Positions 1 to 7,370 of a stretch of DNA of 43,961 bases are shown here, piece after piece. The stretch comes from Novosphingobium sp. SCN 66-18 (GTDB lineage: Bacteria; Pseudomonadota; Alphaproteobacteria; Sphingomonadales; Sphingomonadaceae). Location: the NCBI GenBank assembly GCA_001725355.1, contig MEGD01000025.1:1-43961 (forward strand), written 5' to 3'. Every line of letters begins with the position of its first letter. Within the stretch, counting starts at the first letter, position 1. A model generated the notes under the pieces. It saw nothing but the letters and a program-made list of their open reading frames with translations, was not told where the DNA came from and ran no database searches. The translations under genes were made by a program, and so were the position numbers.

Positions 1-125
1 TCGACCATGCGGGCGTCGGGCGTGAAGCAGGCAACCAGACCTTCGACGTCCCCAGTGTCCAGAGCCCAGGCATAGGCAGCGAGCAGGTCCTCCAGTGCAA
101 AGCGATCCTCAACCGAAAGAGCCAT
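1..125 (-). CDS. SnoaL-like (NTF2-fold) protein, N-terminal part only
   Basis: The first 41 codons are visible; the gene continues beyond the left edge. The ATG at 123-125 is preceded by a good ribosome site (GGAGAGGA at 131-138 on the complement). The protein starts MALSVEDRFALEDLLAAY and continues WALDTGDVEGLVACFTPDA, which is the opening helix pair of the SnoaL_4 / NTF2-like fold (families of small lyases, dehydratases and hydroxylases such as scytalone dehydratase). It is divergent from the GMC oxidoreductase gene and shares with it the intergenic palindrome at 157-168, so it probably belongs to the same regulon. It is one of seven SnoaL/NTF2-like proteins in the first 17 kb. Substrate unknown. 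Confidence 0.8.
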   Translation of the reverse strand, partial: MALSVEDRFALEDLLAAYAWALDTGDVEGLVACFTPDARMV

Positions 126-156
126 CGTATTCCTCTCCATTCTGTTGACACAACCG

Positions 157-168
157 TAACGATCGTTA
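157..168. promoter_or_regulatory. Cluster operator, copy 1 (TAACGATCGTTA)
   Basis: Perfect 12-bp palindrome lying 32 bases upstream of the SnoaL-like start at 125 and before the GMC oxidoreductase on the other strand. Three further copies lie in the other divergent promoter regions of the cluster (7306, 13709, 15069). All four have CG directly before the TAACG half on one strand. Best read as the binding site of a shared repressor, most likely the MarR-family protein at 14345-14884; that assignment is inference. Confidence 0.75.
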
Positions 169-213
169 TTTTCAAATGCAAGAGGTAGCCTGAAATCGCA
201 AAGGAGTTCCAAG

Positions 214-342
214 GTGCAAAGCCGCACGGGATGCACGGCATCTTCGGCGAAAGCAGCCGTATGTGGCGTGAAAAAGTTGCTCCGCGCTGCGCCCCCATTC
301 CAGAAATTCCAGCAAACCGATACAGAAAGACGCAGCGCGTGA
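214..342 (+). CDS. Possible 42-residue leader peptide coupled to the GMC oxidoreductase
   Basis: A GTG at 214 follows the strongest ribosome site of the region (AAGGAG at 201-206, 7-base spacing). The open frame runs 42 codons and stops at TGA 340-342. That stop overlaps the GTG at 339-341 which best fits the GMC oxidoreductase start (GTGA overlap). No family is recognised in the peptide, which is basic and contains two cysteines. It may be a leader that couples translation, or the true ribosome entry site of the transcript. It could also be chance, because the same stretch is open in another frame from ATG 231. Confidence 0.35.
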   Translation: MQSRTGCTASSAKAAVCGVKKLLRAAPPFQKFQQTDTERRSA

Positions 343-1946
343 GCGAAACCGATATAATCGTGATTGGCGGCGGATCGGCCGGCGCGGCAATGACCGGCCG
401 CCTTGCCGAGGCCGGATTGAATGTAACGCTCGTTGAAGCGGGTGTGTCCGATCAACATTTCCGTTCCCGTATCCCGGCCCTGACCAGCTCGATTGTCCAG
501 AACCCCGCTTTCGACTGGTGCTATCAGGTCGAACCCGACGAATCCCTGGGCGGCCGCGCGGACATCTGGCCGGCGGGCAAGCTGCTGGGCGGCGGCAGCG
601 CATTGAACGGGATGATGTTCATCCGCGGGCACCGGTGGGACTATGATAACTGGCGCGCGCTGGGCGCCGCCGGCTGGGACTACGAGTCCGTCCTGCCCTA
701 CTTCCGGCGCATGGAGGACAACGAACGCGGCGCGGATGCCTGGCGCGGGACAGGCGGCCCCATCTCCGTCTCCGAAGGGCGCGCGCGCTATCCCATTACC
801 GACGCATGGATCGCCGCCGCCGAGCAGACCGGCATCGAAAGGCGCGACCTGAACGGCGAAAAGGCCGAAGGCGTCGACTATGTGCAAGTGTCGCAGCGGG
901 ACGGCACGCGCTGTTCGTCGGCGCGCGGTTATCTTCATGACTTCAAGGGATCTACCCCGCCGCGCACATTGCTGGGCGCGCAGGTTCTTCGCGTCCTGAT
1001 CGAACACGGGCGAGCCGTGGGCATTGCCTATCTTCAGGACGGATCGGAGAAGACCCTGCTCGCCCGGCACGGCGTCGTGCTGAGTGCCGGCGCGATGAAC
1101 ACACCCCGGTTGCTAATGCTTTCCGGTGTCGGCCCGGCAGATCACCTTGCCGAAGTCGGCGTACCGGTGATGTGCCATCGCGAAGGCGTGGGCCGCAACC
1201 TGCAGGATCACGTGGGCACGCATATCGTCAACGCCGTGAGCGCGCATACCCTGAACGACGATGCACGAGGACTGCGTGGCGCGCTGTCCGTATTCCGTTA
1301 CGCGCTATCGCGGCAAGGTGCGCTCAGCACGTCCATCGGCCACGCCCAGGCGTTCGTGAAGAGCCGCTCCGGCCTGCCGGCCCCCAACCTCCAGCTGTCC
1401 TTCGCCGCCTTCGCGTTCGACTTCGACGACCAGGGCAGGCTCATGCTGCGGAAAAACGCTTCGGTCTCGACCCTGGTCGGCCTGATGCGCCCCAGCTATC
1501 GCGGGCGGATCACGCTGAAGTCCGCCGATCCCATGGCGCCGCCGGTGATCCACCATCAACAGCTTTCGACCGACGACGATGTCGACCAGATCGTCGAAGG
1601 CATCGCGATGGCACGGAACATCCTGGCGCAAACGCCGATCGCACCGTTTGTCACCGAGGAACTGCGGCCTGGCCCAGCTCTGACCGGCAAGGATGAGTTG
1701 CGCAGCTATGTCCGGGCGGCGGCCATCCCGATGTTCCATCCAGTCGGCACCGCCAAGATCGGCGCCGCCACGGATCCGATGGCGGTGGTGGACCCCGACC
1801 TGCAGGTGATCGGCGTAAACGGGCTGTGGGTCGCGGACGCGTCGATATTTCCGTCCCTGCCTGCCGGCAACACCAACGCCACTGCCATCATGGTGGGCGA
1901 CAAGGGGGCCGACCACGTCCTCAAGACCCTGCGGCGCAACACCTGA
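339..1946 (+). CDS. GMC-family FAD oxidoreductase (alcohol dehydrogenase type)
   Basis: Flavoprotein of the glucose-methanol-choline family, 535 residues from GTG 339. The dinucleotide-binding motif GGGSAG lies about 10 residues from this start, as usual in the family. The GMC signature WPAGKLLGGGSALNGM follows, and the active-site histidine is in MFHPVGTAKIG (H467 from this start), before a C-terminal PAGNTNATAIMVGDKGAD segment. An upstream ATG at 231 is possible but would add 36 unusual residues. Members oxidise primary or benzylic alcohols to aldehydes. In Sphingobium SYK-6, GMC enzymes (PhcC/PhcD, from memory) oxidise the side-chain alcohol of phenylcoumaran dimers. Here it sits 33 bases before a stilbene-cleaving dioxygenase gene, so a role in side-chain oxidation of a phenolic dimer is likely but inferred. 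Confidence 0.9.
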   Translation: MSETDIIVIGGGSAGAAMTGRLAEAGLNVTLVEAGVSDQHFRSRIPALTSSIVQNPAFDWCYQVEPDESLGGRADIWPAGKLLGGGSALNGMMFIRGHRWDYDNWRALGAAGWDYESVLPYFRRMEDNERGADAWRGTGGPISVSEGRARYPITDAWIAAAEQTGIERRDLNGEKAEGVDYVQVSQRDGTRCSSARGYLHDFKGSTPPRTLLGAQVLRVLIEHGRAVGIAYLQDGSEKTLLARHGVVLSAGAMNTPRLLMLSGVGPADHLAEVGVPVMCHREGVGRNLQDHVGTHIVNAVSAHTLNDDARGLRGALSVFRYALSRQGALSTSIGHAQAFVKSRSGLPAPNLQLSFAAFAFDFDDQGRLMLRKNASVSTLVGLMRPSYRGRITLKSADPMAPPVIHHQQLSTDDDVDQIVEGIAMARNILAQTPIAPFVTEELRPGPALTGKDELRSYVRAAAIPMFHPVGTAKIGAATDPMAVVDPDLQVIGVNGLWVADASIFPSLPAGNTNATAIMVGDKGADHVLKTLRRNT

Positions 1947-1979
1947 AACAGCATTTCCCTGCATGAGAGGATCAAGCCC

Positions 1980-3458
1980 ATGGCGAGTTTCCCCGAGACA
2001 ATTCACTTCACTGGCCTGAACACCCCGGTCCGCCTGGAATGGTCGGCGCACGATCTGGACGTGGTCGGCGAGATCCCGCGGGAAATCGACGGCGCCTTTT
2101 TCCGGGCCGTTCCCGACCCGGCCTACCCGCCCAAGTTCGAGGACGAGATCGTCCTTTCGGGCGACGGCATGGTCTCGAAGTTCGGCATCCGCGACGGCAA
2201 GGTGAATTTCGCGATCCGCTACGTCGAAACGGCGCGCTACAAGGCCGAGAAGGCCGCGGGACGCGCCTTGTTCGGCAAATATCGCAACCCGTTTACCGAC
2301 GACGCGGAAGTCCAGGGGATCGAGGGCACGGTGTCGAACACCACGCCCGTCTGGCATGCCGGCCGCCTGTTCATGACCAAGGAGGATGGCCTTGCCTACG
2401 AGATCGATCCCGAAACGCTCGCAACGATCGGGCGCTGGGATTATCACGGCGCGCTGAAATCCAAGACCTTCACGGCGCATCCCCGCGTCGATGCCGAAAC
2501 AGGCGAGATGTTCTTCTTCGGCTACGAGGCCGGCGGCCTGTGTACGGCGGACGTGGCCTATTGCATCGCCGACAAGGACGGCAACCTGGTGTCCGAGCAG
2601 TGGTTCCAGCAACCCTATTGCTCGACGATCCATGATTTCACGATCACCCAGAAATACGCCGTCTTCCCGATCTTTCCGACCACGACGGACCTCGAACGCG
2701 TCAAGGCCGGCGGCCCGCACTGGGCGCACCAGCAGGATCTGGAAAGCTGGGTCGGCATCATGCCGCGCTATGGCAAGGTAGAGGAAATGCGCTGGTTCAA
2801 GGGACCGAAGGGCGTTTCCGCGTTCCATTTCGTGAATGCCTACGACGATGGCGACAAGGTCCACCTGGACATCTGCCTGTCCGACACCAACGCGTTCGCC
2901 TTCATGCGCGAGGCAGGCGGCGTCCACCGCGCGCAGAACGAACTGGGCGGCGGGTTGACCCGCTGGACCTTCGATCTCGCCAGCGAGGGCGAAGGCTTCG
3001 AATCGCGCCTTATCGGCCCGCCGGGCGATATGCCCCGGCTGCGCGATGCCGATCAGGGCCGCGCCTATCGCGCGGCCTGGTACCTCACCATCAATCCGCA
3101 AGGTGGACCACCGCTCCCCGGCGGTCCGGTTGGCGCCGCCTTCAACGCGATGCTCCGCGTGGAGCCCGGCAATGGTCGGCTGGACATGATGCCGCTCGAG
3201 TTCGGCATGGCCATCAGCGAGCCGGTGCACGTCCCCTCGTCACAGGCCGATCACGAAGGCTGGCTGCTCGCGGTGGTCGATCGCCAGATCGAACCCAATC
3301 GCTTCACATCCGAGCTTTGGATCGTGGACGCGGGCAACATCGCGGCCGGACCGGTCGCCCGGGTAACGGTTCCCGTTCCCTTGCGCGCGCAGGTCCACGG
3401 CGCCTGGGTTTCGAGCGAGCGGCTCGCTGAGGCACAGGCCCACGCGCAAGCCGCCTGA
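1980..3458 (+). CDS. Carotenoid-oxygenase family lignostilbene/isoeugenol-type dioxygenase
   Basis: Non-haem Fe(II) dioxygenase of the RPE65/carotenoid cleavage family, 492 residues, the usual length for lignostilbene dioxygenases. The four iron-binding histidines are H167 (TAHPRVD), H218 (TIHDFTIT), H283 (SAFHFVNAYDDG) and H473 (QVHGAW). Y101 and K134 sit at exactly the positions that bind the 4-hydroxyl group of the substrate in NOV1 and LsdA (recalled from published structures). Leucine is at 59, where LsdA has phenylalanine. Expected reaction: oxygenolytic cleavage of the alkene of a 4-hydroxystilbene or of isoeugenol, giving aromatic aldehydes such as vanillin. ATG 1980 has GAGAGGA upstream, and the gene follows the GMC gene in one operon. 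It ends before a strong bidirectional terminator. Confidence 0.93.
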   Translation: MASFPETIHFTGLNTPVRLEWSAHDLDVVGEIPREIDGAFFRAVPDPAYPPKFEDEIVLSGDGMVSKFGIRDGKVNFAIRYVETARYKAEKAAGRALFGKYRNPFTDDAEVQGIEGTVSNTTPVWHAGRLFMTKEDGLAYEIDPETLATIGRWDYHGALKSKTFTAHPRVDAETGEMFFFGYEAGGLCTADVAYCIADKDGNLVSEQWFQQPYCSTIHDFTITQKYAVFPIFPTTTDLERVKAGGPHWAHQQDLESWVGIMPRYGKVEEMRWFKGPKGVSAFHFVNAYDDGDKVHLDICLSDTNAFAFMREAGGVHRAQNELGGGLTRWTFDLASEGEGFESRLIGPPGDMPRLRDADQGRAYRAAWYLTINPQGGPPLPGGPVGAAFNAMLRVEPGNGRLDMMPLEFGMAISEPVHVPSSQADHEGWLLAVVDRQIEPNRFTSELWIVDAGNIAAGPVARVTVPVPLRAQVHGAWVSSERLAEAQAHAQAA

Positions 3459-3540
3459 AGCAAAGGAGGGAAGCGCGTTTGCGTTTCCCCCTTCCTGTTT
3501 GTTGTATCCCTCGCAAAAAACGAGGCATTCCCACCCCCAA

Positions 3541-3590
3541 CCCCTCCCGCAAGCGGGAGGGGAGCGAGACTTGCGTCGCCGACGGCGACG
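3541..3590. repeat. REP-like hairpin pair
   Basis: Two adjacent inverted repeats: CCCCTCCCGC (3541-3550) with GCGGGAGGGG (3553-3562), and CGTCGCC (3574-3580) with GGCGACG (3584-3590). The arrangement resembles the dispersed intergenic palindromes common in sphingomonad genomes. Only one copy is in this window, so repetitiveness cannot be shown here. Confidence 0.5.
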
Positions 3591-3642
3591 TTAGTCGCAG
3601 CGGGGTGGGCTTTCCGCGCTCCCTTCTTTCCAGTGGAAACAG

Positions 3643-3679
3643 AAAAGCGCCCGGCAGGTCATTCCCGCCGGGCGCTTTT
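3643..3679. terminator. Bidirectional intrinsic terminator
   Basis: Perfect 13-bp stem AAAAGCGCCCGGC (3643-3655) and GCCGGGCGCTTTT (3667-3679) with an 11-base loop and A/T tracts on both sides. It lies between the convergent stilbene dioxygenase (plus) and transporter (minus) genes and can serve both. Confidence 0.9.
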
Positions 3680-3703
3680 GTGGCAGACGCGTGCGCGATC
3701 CCG

Positions 3704-4954
3704 CTAAGCGACAGCGTCCGCTTCGGCCATCGCTTTCGCGATGCGTAGGGCGCGAGAGATCAGCAGTGCCCCGACGATGCACAGACAGGCGGGCGCCACG
3801 GCGAGCACGAAAAACAGCGACGTGCTGGCTCCGGCTCCGATCACAAGGCCTCCCAGCATCGGCCCGCCGATCGCGCCAAGCCGCGCGACGGCAACCGCGA
3901 TGCCGATGGCGGAGGAGCGCAGATGCGGCGGAAAGAAACCGACCGCCACCGCCATGACGACAAGGTGCGCGGCCGAGATGCCGCCCCCCGCGACCAGCAG
4001 CAGGACGCCCCAGCTCCACAGACCGGGCGCAACCACGCCCAGCAGCAGCAGCGCCACGACCGCGCTCGAGTAGGTCCCGACAATCGCCGGAACCGCCCAG
4101 CCGCGATCGAGTAGCAGGGAAAGGCCCAGACCGATCGTCAGCCCGCCGAACTGGATCAGGGAAAGGAAGCGCGATGCGGTATCCATGCTGAACCCCGCAA
4201 GCGGCAGGATCGTGGGCACCCAGCTCGTCACATAATAGAGCACCAGCGCATTCACCGCATAAAGACCGGCGAACAGGACCGTCGAAAAGAGCAACGGCGG
4301 GCTCAGCAACTGGACGAAGGCGATGGAGTTCTTCTTCTCACGCGGTTGCTGCGCGCGGTTTCTGAACGTGGGCGATTCCGGCAGTTGCCAGGCCAGCACG
4401 CCCAGCAGGACGAGCGTCGCCGCGCCGCCCGCCATGAACAACGCCTGCCATCCCCCGGCGGCGATGAGCGGCGGGGCAAGCAATCCCGCCACGATGCCGC
4501 CGGCCGAAATGCCCATGGAGACGACGGTCAGCGTCCGCGCGCTTTTGCCGGGCGGCGCCAACTCGGCCACGAGCGCGGTCACGTTTGGCAAGCACGCGCC
4601 CAGCGACAAACCGGTGGCAAGCCTCCACAGCGTAAATCCCGTAACCGTCCCCCCGGCGGCCGTCCCCAGCGACGTGAACGCCATCAGGGCGGACGCGGTA
4701 AGAATGACAGGCCTGCGCCCCACGCGATCGCCGATTGGCGCGATCAGCACGGCGCCCAGCCCCAGCCCGAGCAACACCGCCGAAAGCGCCACGCCGAAGG
4801 ATTGTGGCGGCACGCCCAGTTGAGCCGACAAATGCGGCACAACCAGCGGCAGGGCATAGAGGTCATAGCAATCGATGCACATGACGAGCGCGCACAGCAG
4901 CAGCGGCAGAAATGCCCGCGCCCCGGCGGAAGGTGTTTCCGATTTCACGATCAT
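3704..4954 (-). CDS. MFS transporter, aromatic acid:H+ symporter type
   Basis: Twelve-helix major facilitator, 416 residues. Helix 1 carries DCYDLYALPLVVPHL, resembling the DxxD-like acidic helix-1 motif of the AAHS family (PcaK, BenK, VanK). The loop between helices 2 and 3 has the MFS signature APIGDRVGRRP, and a central hydrophilic loop (about residues 200-215) separates two six-helix halves. Expected role: proton-driven import of an aromatic acid or phenol across the inner membrane. The ATG at 4954 overlaps the SDR stop by one base (TGATG on the minus strand), making this the last gene of a four-gene operon. A TTG at 4957 is an alternative start. Substrate inferred from context only. Confidence 0.85.
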   Translation of the reverse strand: MIVKSETPSAGARAFLPLLLCALVMCIDCYDLYALPLVVPHLSAQLGVPPQSFGVALSAVLLGLGLGAVLIAPIGDRVGRRPVILTASALMAFTSLGTAAGGTVTGFTLWRLATGLSLGACLPNVTALVAELAPPGKSARTLTVVSMGISAGGIVAGLLAPPLIAAGGWQALFMAGGAATLVLLGVLAWQLPESPTFRNRAQQPREKKNSIAFVQLLSPPLLFSTVLFAGLYAVNALVLYYVTSWVPTILPLAGFSMDTASRFLSLIQFGGLTIGLGLSLLLDRGWAVPAIVGTYSSAVVALLLLGVVAPGLWSWGVLLLVAGGGISAAHLVVMAVAVGFFPPHLRSSAIGIAVAVARLGAIGGPMLGGLVIGAGASTSLFFVLAVAPACLCIVGALLISRALRIAKAMAEADAVA

Positions 4955-5745
4955 CAATTCCCCGTAACGTTGCCGGGGATATCCTTTTCGATATCCACGT
5001 AGCGCCCTGCCAGCGCATCGTGTTCGCCGGCGGCCAAAGCCACGGCGAACAGGCGGAGCCGCGCCATGCCTTCCGCACTTTCCTCTTCGGTCGTCGCTTC
5101 CAGCAGCGAAACCAGCGGCTTCGCGAAGGCGCGCGCCTGCTCAGAACGCAGCGTTTCTTCCGCCATCGCCGTCATGATCGTGCCCGGCTGGATCGCGAAC
5201 GCCCGGACGCCGGCATCCTTCTGCTCGACATCGATATGCTCGGTCAGGCGGATGAGGCTCGCTTTCGCCACGGCATAGGCCGAGGCGAACGGCGCCACGA
5301 ACGTGCCGGCCTGCGAAGCGATGTTCAGTATCCGCCCGCCCCCGTTCGCGATCATGTCCGGCAAGGCGGCCGAGATGCACAACAGCGCGCCCAGCACGTG
5401 AACGCTCTGCGTATCCCACCAGGCCTGCGTATCGACCAACCCGGCGGGGCCAAGCGGCCCCTGCACGCCGGCATTGTTGACCAGCAGGTTGGGCACGCCG
5501 AAAGCGGCCTTCGCCTCGGCATAGGCCGCCGCCACGCTCTCGCGATCGGTGACGTCGCAGCGGACCGCCAAGGCCCGTCCGCCGGCAGCCCCGATGGACG
5601 CGACCGTTTCCTCGACTTGGGCCATGGTGCGCGCCGCCACGGCCACCGCCGCGCCAGCCTCCGCCAGCGCGGTGGCGATGCCGGCACCCAGCCCACGCCC
5701 GCCGCCAGTCACGAAGGCGACCGTGTTCGCCAGCCGTGCGCTCAC
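4954..5745 (-). CDS. Short-chain dehydrogenase/reductase
   Basis: Classical SDR, 263 residues. It has the nucleotide-binding motif TGGGRGLG near residue 13, then NNAG, the catalytic serine in NIASQAG, and the YAVAK active-site tyrosine/lysine. The start is GTG 5745, four bases overlapping the stop of the upstream gene (GTGA), which places the Rossmann motif at the normal distance from the N-terminus. The in-frame extension further upstream is a shadow of the previous gene. Likely an NAD(P)-dependent dehydrogenase acting on a hydroxyl or carbonyl of a cluster intermediate. It is the third gene of the minus-strand operon beginning at 7255. Confidence 0.9.
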   Translation of the reverse strand: MSARLANTVAFVTGGGRGLGAGIATALAEAGAAVAVAARTMAQVEETVASIGAAGGRALAVRCDVTDRESVAAAYAEAKAAFGVPNLLVNNAGVQGPLGPAGLVDTQAWWDTQSVHVLGALLCISAALPDMIANGGGRILNIASQAGTFVAPFASAYAVAKASLIRLTEHIDVEQKDAGVRAFAIQPGTIMTAMAEETLRSEQARAFAKPLVSLLEATTEEESAEGMARLRLFAVALAAGEHDALAGRYVDIEKDIPGNVTGN

Positions 5746-6623
5746 GGTCGATCCCAGGGCGATGGCATGTGGTAGGGAACCGTGATGAAGTTCGCCTCGA
5801 TCTGGCGCAGCGCCCCGTCCTCGATCTTGAACAGTTCGGCGAGATAGAACGTGTGCGGACGCCGGATCAGCGACGAGACATGCTCGCCATTGGTCAGCGT
5901 GTATTCCGCCAGCCGGCCGCAATGGTCGATAAAGCCATAGGCCATCACCAGCCCGCGCTCCTCGTCGATCAGCGGATAGCGCCGCCCCCGCAGCCGATCG
6001 TCATAGCGGTACCAGCCGAGCTTGAACTGCTCCTCGCAGGGGAGGCCCGCTATCGGCAGGATGAAATCGGGATTGTTGGTGGTCTGCACGCCGTTTTCCA
6101 CGCGGTTGCAATCGGGATGAAAGCGCGTGAAAATCTGCCCGTCGTTCTGCTCCAGCGTGTTGAAATAGCCATCGGCGATGGCCAGTAACCGCTCGCGGCT
6201 CATCCGTTCCGCCTCCGGTACGAAGGCTTCCATGATGGGCTTGCGCTCGAACCTGGGGTTGGGAAACTTCAGTGCTTCGTCGCTGTCGCGCACGACCAGC
6301 ACTTCCACCTCGTTGATCGCGCCGGACGGGTCCACCCCCAGCCGGAACGTGACGGCCGATTCCTCGACCGTTTCGATCACGGTCGTGAACAGGCCGACGT
6401 GCCCGGTACGAACGTCGGCGAACCGCAGGTCGTAGTCGCCCCGCCCCGTGGCGGTGCCCCACAGCCCGTCGCCGATCATCAGGGCGACATTGTTTTCCGT
6501 GGAACGCACATCGTCGGCCCAGCGCAGCCGGCCCGGATCGCGCGCGACGATCGCCTCCATGAACTGGTCCATGACGGCATAGAGCGCCGCCCGCTCGTGG
6601 ATGAAAGGCACCGCGCTTACCAT
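5742..6623 (-). CDS. Tandem NTF2-like protein of unknown function
   Basis: A 293-residue cytoplasmic protein with no signal peptide. It looks like two NTF2/SnoaL-like halves in tandem. The first (about 5-125) has an opening helix YAVMDQFMEAIVARD and strands around RTGHVGLFTTVIE. The second (about 148-285) has RLLAIADGYFNTLEQNDGQ, the acidic turn FTRFHPDCNRVENGVQ, and a closing strand LFKIEDGALRQIEANFITV. No named family was recognised with certainty. The ATG at 6623 overlaps the end of the upstream SnoaL gene by seven bases, and its own stop overlaps the SDR start, so the products are probably made together. A lyase or hydrolase role in the same pathway is inference. Confidence 0.75.
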   Translation of the reverse strand: MVSAVPFIHERAALYAVMDQFMEAIVARDPGRLRWADDVRSTENNVALMIGDGLWGTATGRGDYDLRFADVRTGHVGLFTTVIETVEESAVTFRLGVDPSGAINEVEVLVVRDSDEALKFPNPRFERKPIMEAFVPEAERMSRERLLAIADGYFNTLEQNDGQIFTRFHPDCNRVENGVQTTNNPDFILPIAGLPCEEQFKLGWYRYDDRLRGRRYPLIDEERGLVMAYGFIDHCGRLAEYTLTNGEHVSSLIRRPHTFYLAELFKIEDGALRQIEANFITVPYHMPSPWDRP

Positions 6624-7255
6624 GCCTTGCCACTCACCGGATTTGCATAGTGGAAGGGCGGAACGAAAACCTCCGGGAACGCTTCGTAATCGTGGGTCGC
6701 CGGGCGATCCGGTTGAAGGCCATCGATGTTGCGCACCATGGGCACGCCGCCGTGGTTGGGGCCGCGATCGAATTCGCAGTAGAACGTGATGAAGGCGTGC
6801 AACGACTGGATGCGCCAGACGCCATCGATCAGGCGATAGCCGTTTTCGTAAACCGCTTCGCCCCAGCGGGCCTCTCCGCCCAGCCAGGCGATGAGAATGA
6901 ACGCGCGCCACCGACCCTGCGCCCGCTGCCGGTCGGGGTCGATGTGAATCACCGGCTGCAACTGCATGTGGTTGAACAGGACGCCGCGTTCGTAACGCGG
7001 CAGCGCGTGAAGATACTGCCGCACCCGGTCCTGCCCGATATAGACGCCCCGCCCCGCGATTTCGAGCGTGCCGTCCGGCGCGAACATATCGGCCGCCTCG
7101 TCCCACAGCCCCTTGTCGACATAGTAGCCGTAGGCCGCCTGCAGATTGCAGATCGCCAGATGGGATTCCGCGATCGACGCCTTCCGCTTCAGCGCGCCGA
7201 CCTCGTCCCTCAAGGCATCGATCGACTCGCGCAGCGCTGCGATTTCATCAGACAT
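6617..7255 (-). CDS. SnoaL_4-type NTF2-like enzyme (candidate lyase)
   Basis: A 212-residue protein whose first 30 residues form a short charged helix, followed by a SnoaL_4 domain: AICNLQAAYGYYVDKGLWD, then DMFAPDGTLEI, and a long sheet ending in FITFYCEFDRG. An AGGAG ribosome site sits 6 bases before ATG 7255. Enzymes of this fold include LdpA/LsdE, recalled as the NTF2-like gamma-formaldehyde lyases that make lignostilbenes from 1,2-diarylpropane-1,3-diols in Novosphingobium and Sphingobium. With a stilbene dioxygenase in the same cluster this gene is a candidate for that activity, not proven here. First gene of the operon 7255 to 3704, transcribed from operator copy 2. Confidence 0.85.
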   Translation of the reverse strand: MSDEIAALRESIDALRDEVGALKRKASIAESHLAICNLQAAYGYYVDKGLWDEAADMFAPDGTLEIAGRGVYIGQDRVRQYLHALPRYERGVLFNHMQLQPVIHIDPDRQRAQGRWRAFILIAWLGGEARWGEAVYENGYRLIDGVWRIQSLHAFITFYCEFDRGPNHGGVPMVRNIDGLQPDRPATHDYEAFPEVFVPPFHYANPVSGKAW

Positions 7256-7305
7256 CCGAACTCTCCTGCTGGTCGCTTGGGCGACAATCTCGTTGCGCCT
7301 CATCG

Positions 7306-7317
7306 TAACGTTCGTTA
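7306..7317. promoter_or_regulatory. Cluster operator, copy 2 (TAACGTTCGTTA)
   Basis: Same palindrome as at 157, 13709 and 15069, with centre TT instead of AT, so the TAACG/CGTTA arms are intact. It lies in the 115-base gap between the divergent SnoaL_4 gene (start 7255) and aldehyde dehydrogenase gene (start 7371), about 51-53 bases from each start, where one bound repressor could block both promoters. Flanking bases ATC and GAT extend the symmetry. Confidence 0.75.
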
Positions 7318-7370
7318 TGATTATTGCAAGAACCTCGATGACTTTATCGAGACGAAGGAGAGAATGGGAA

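Noticed and set aside
1305-3230. 641-codon open frame on the minus strand
   Set aside because: It lies entirely opposite the GMC and stilbene dioxygenase genes, has low-complexity GC-rich composition and no domain, and is a mirror frame of real coding DNA.
5746-7106. N-terminal extension of the 293-residue NTF2-like frame and of the SDR frame
   Set aside because: The extensions are out-of-frame readings of the upstream gene; short overlaps (ATGGTAA, GTGA) give the natural starts.
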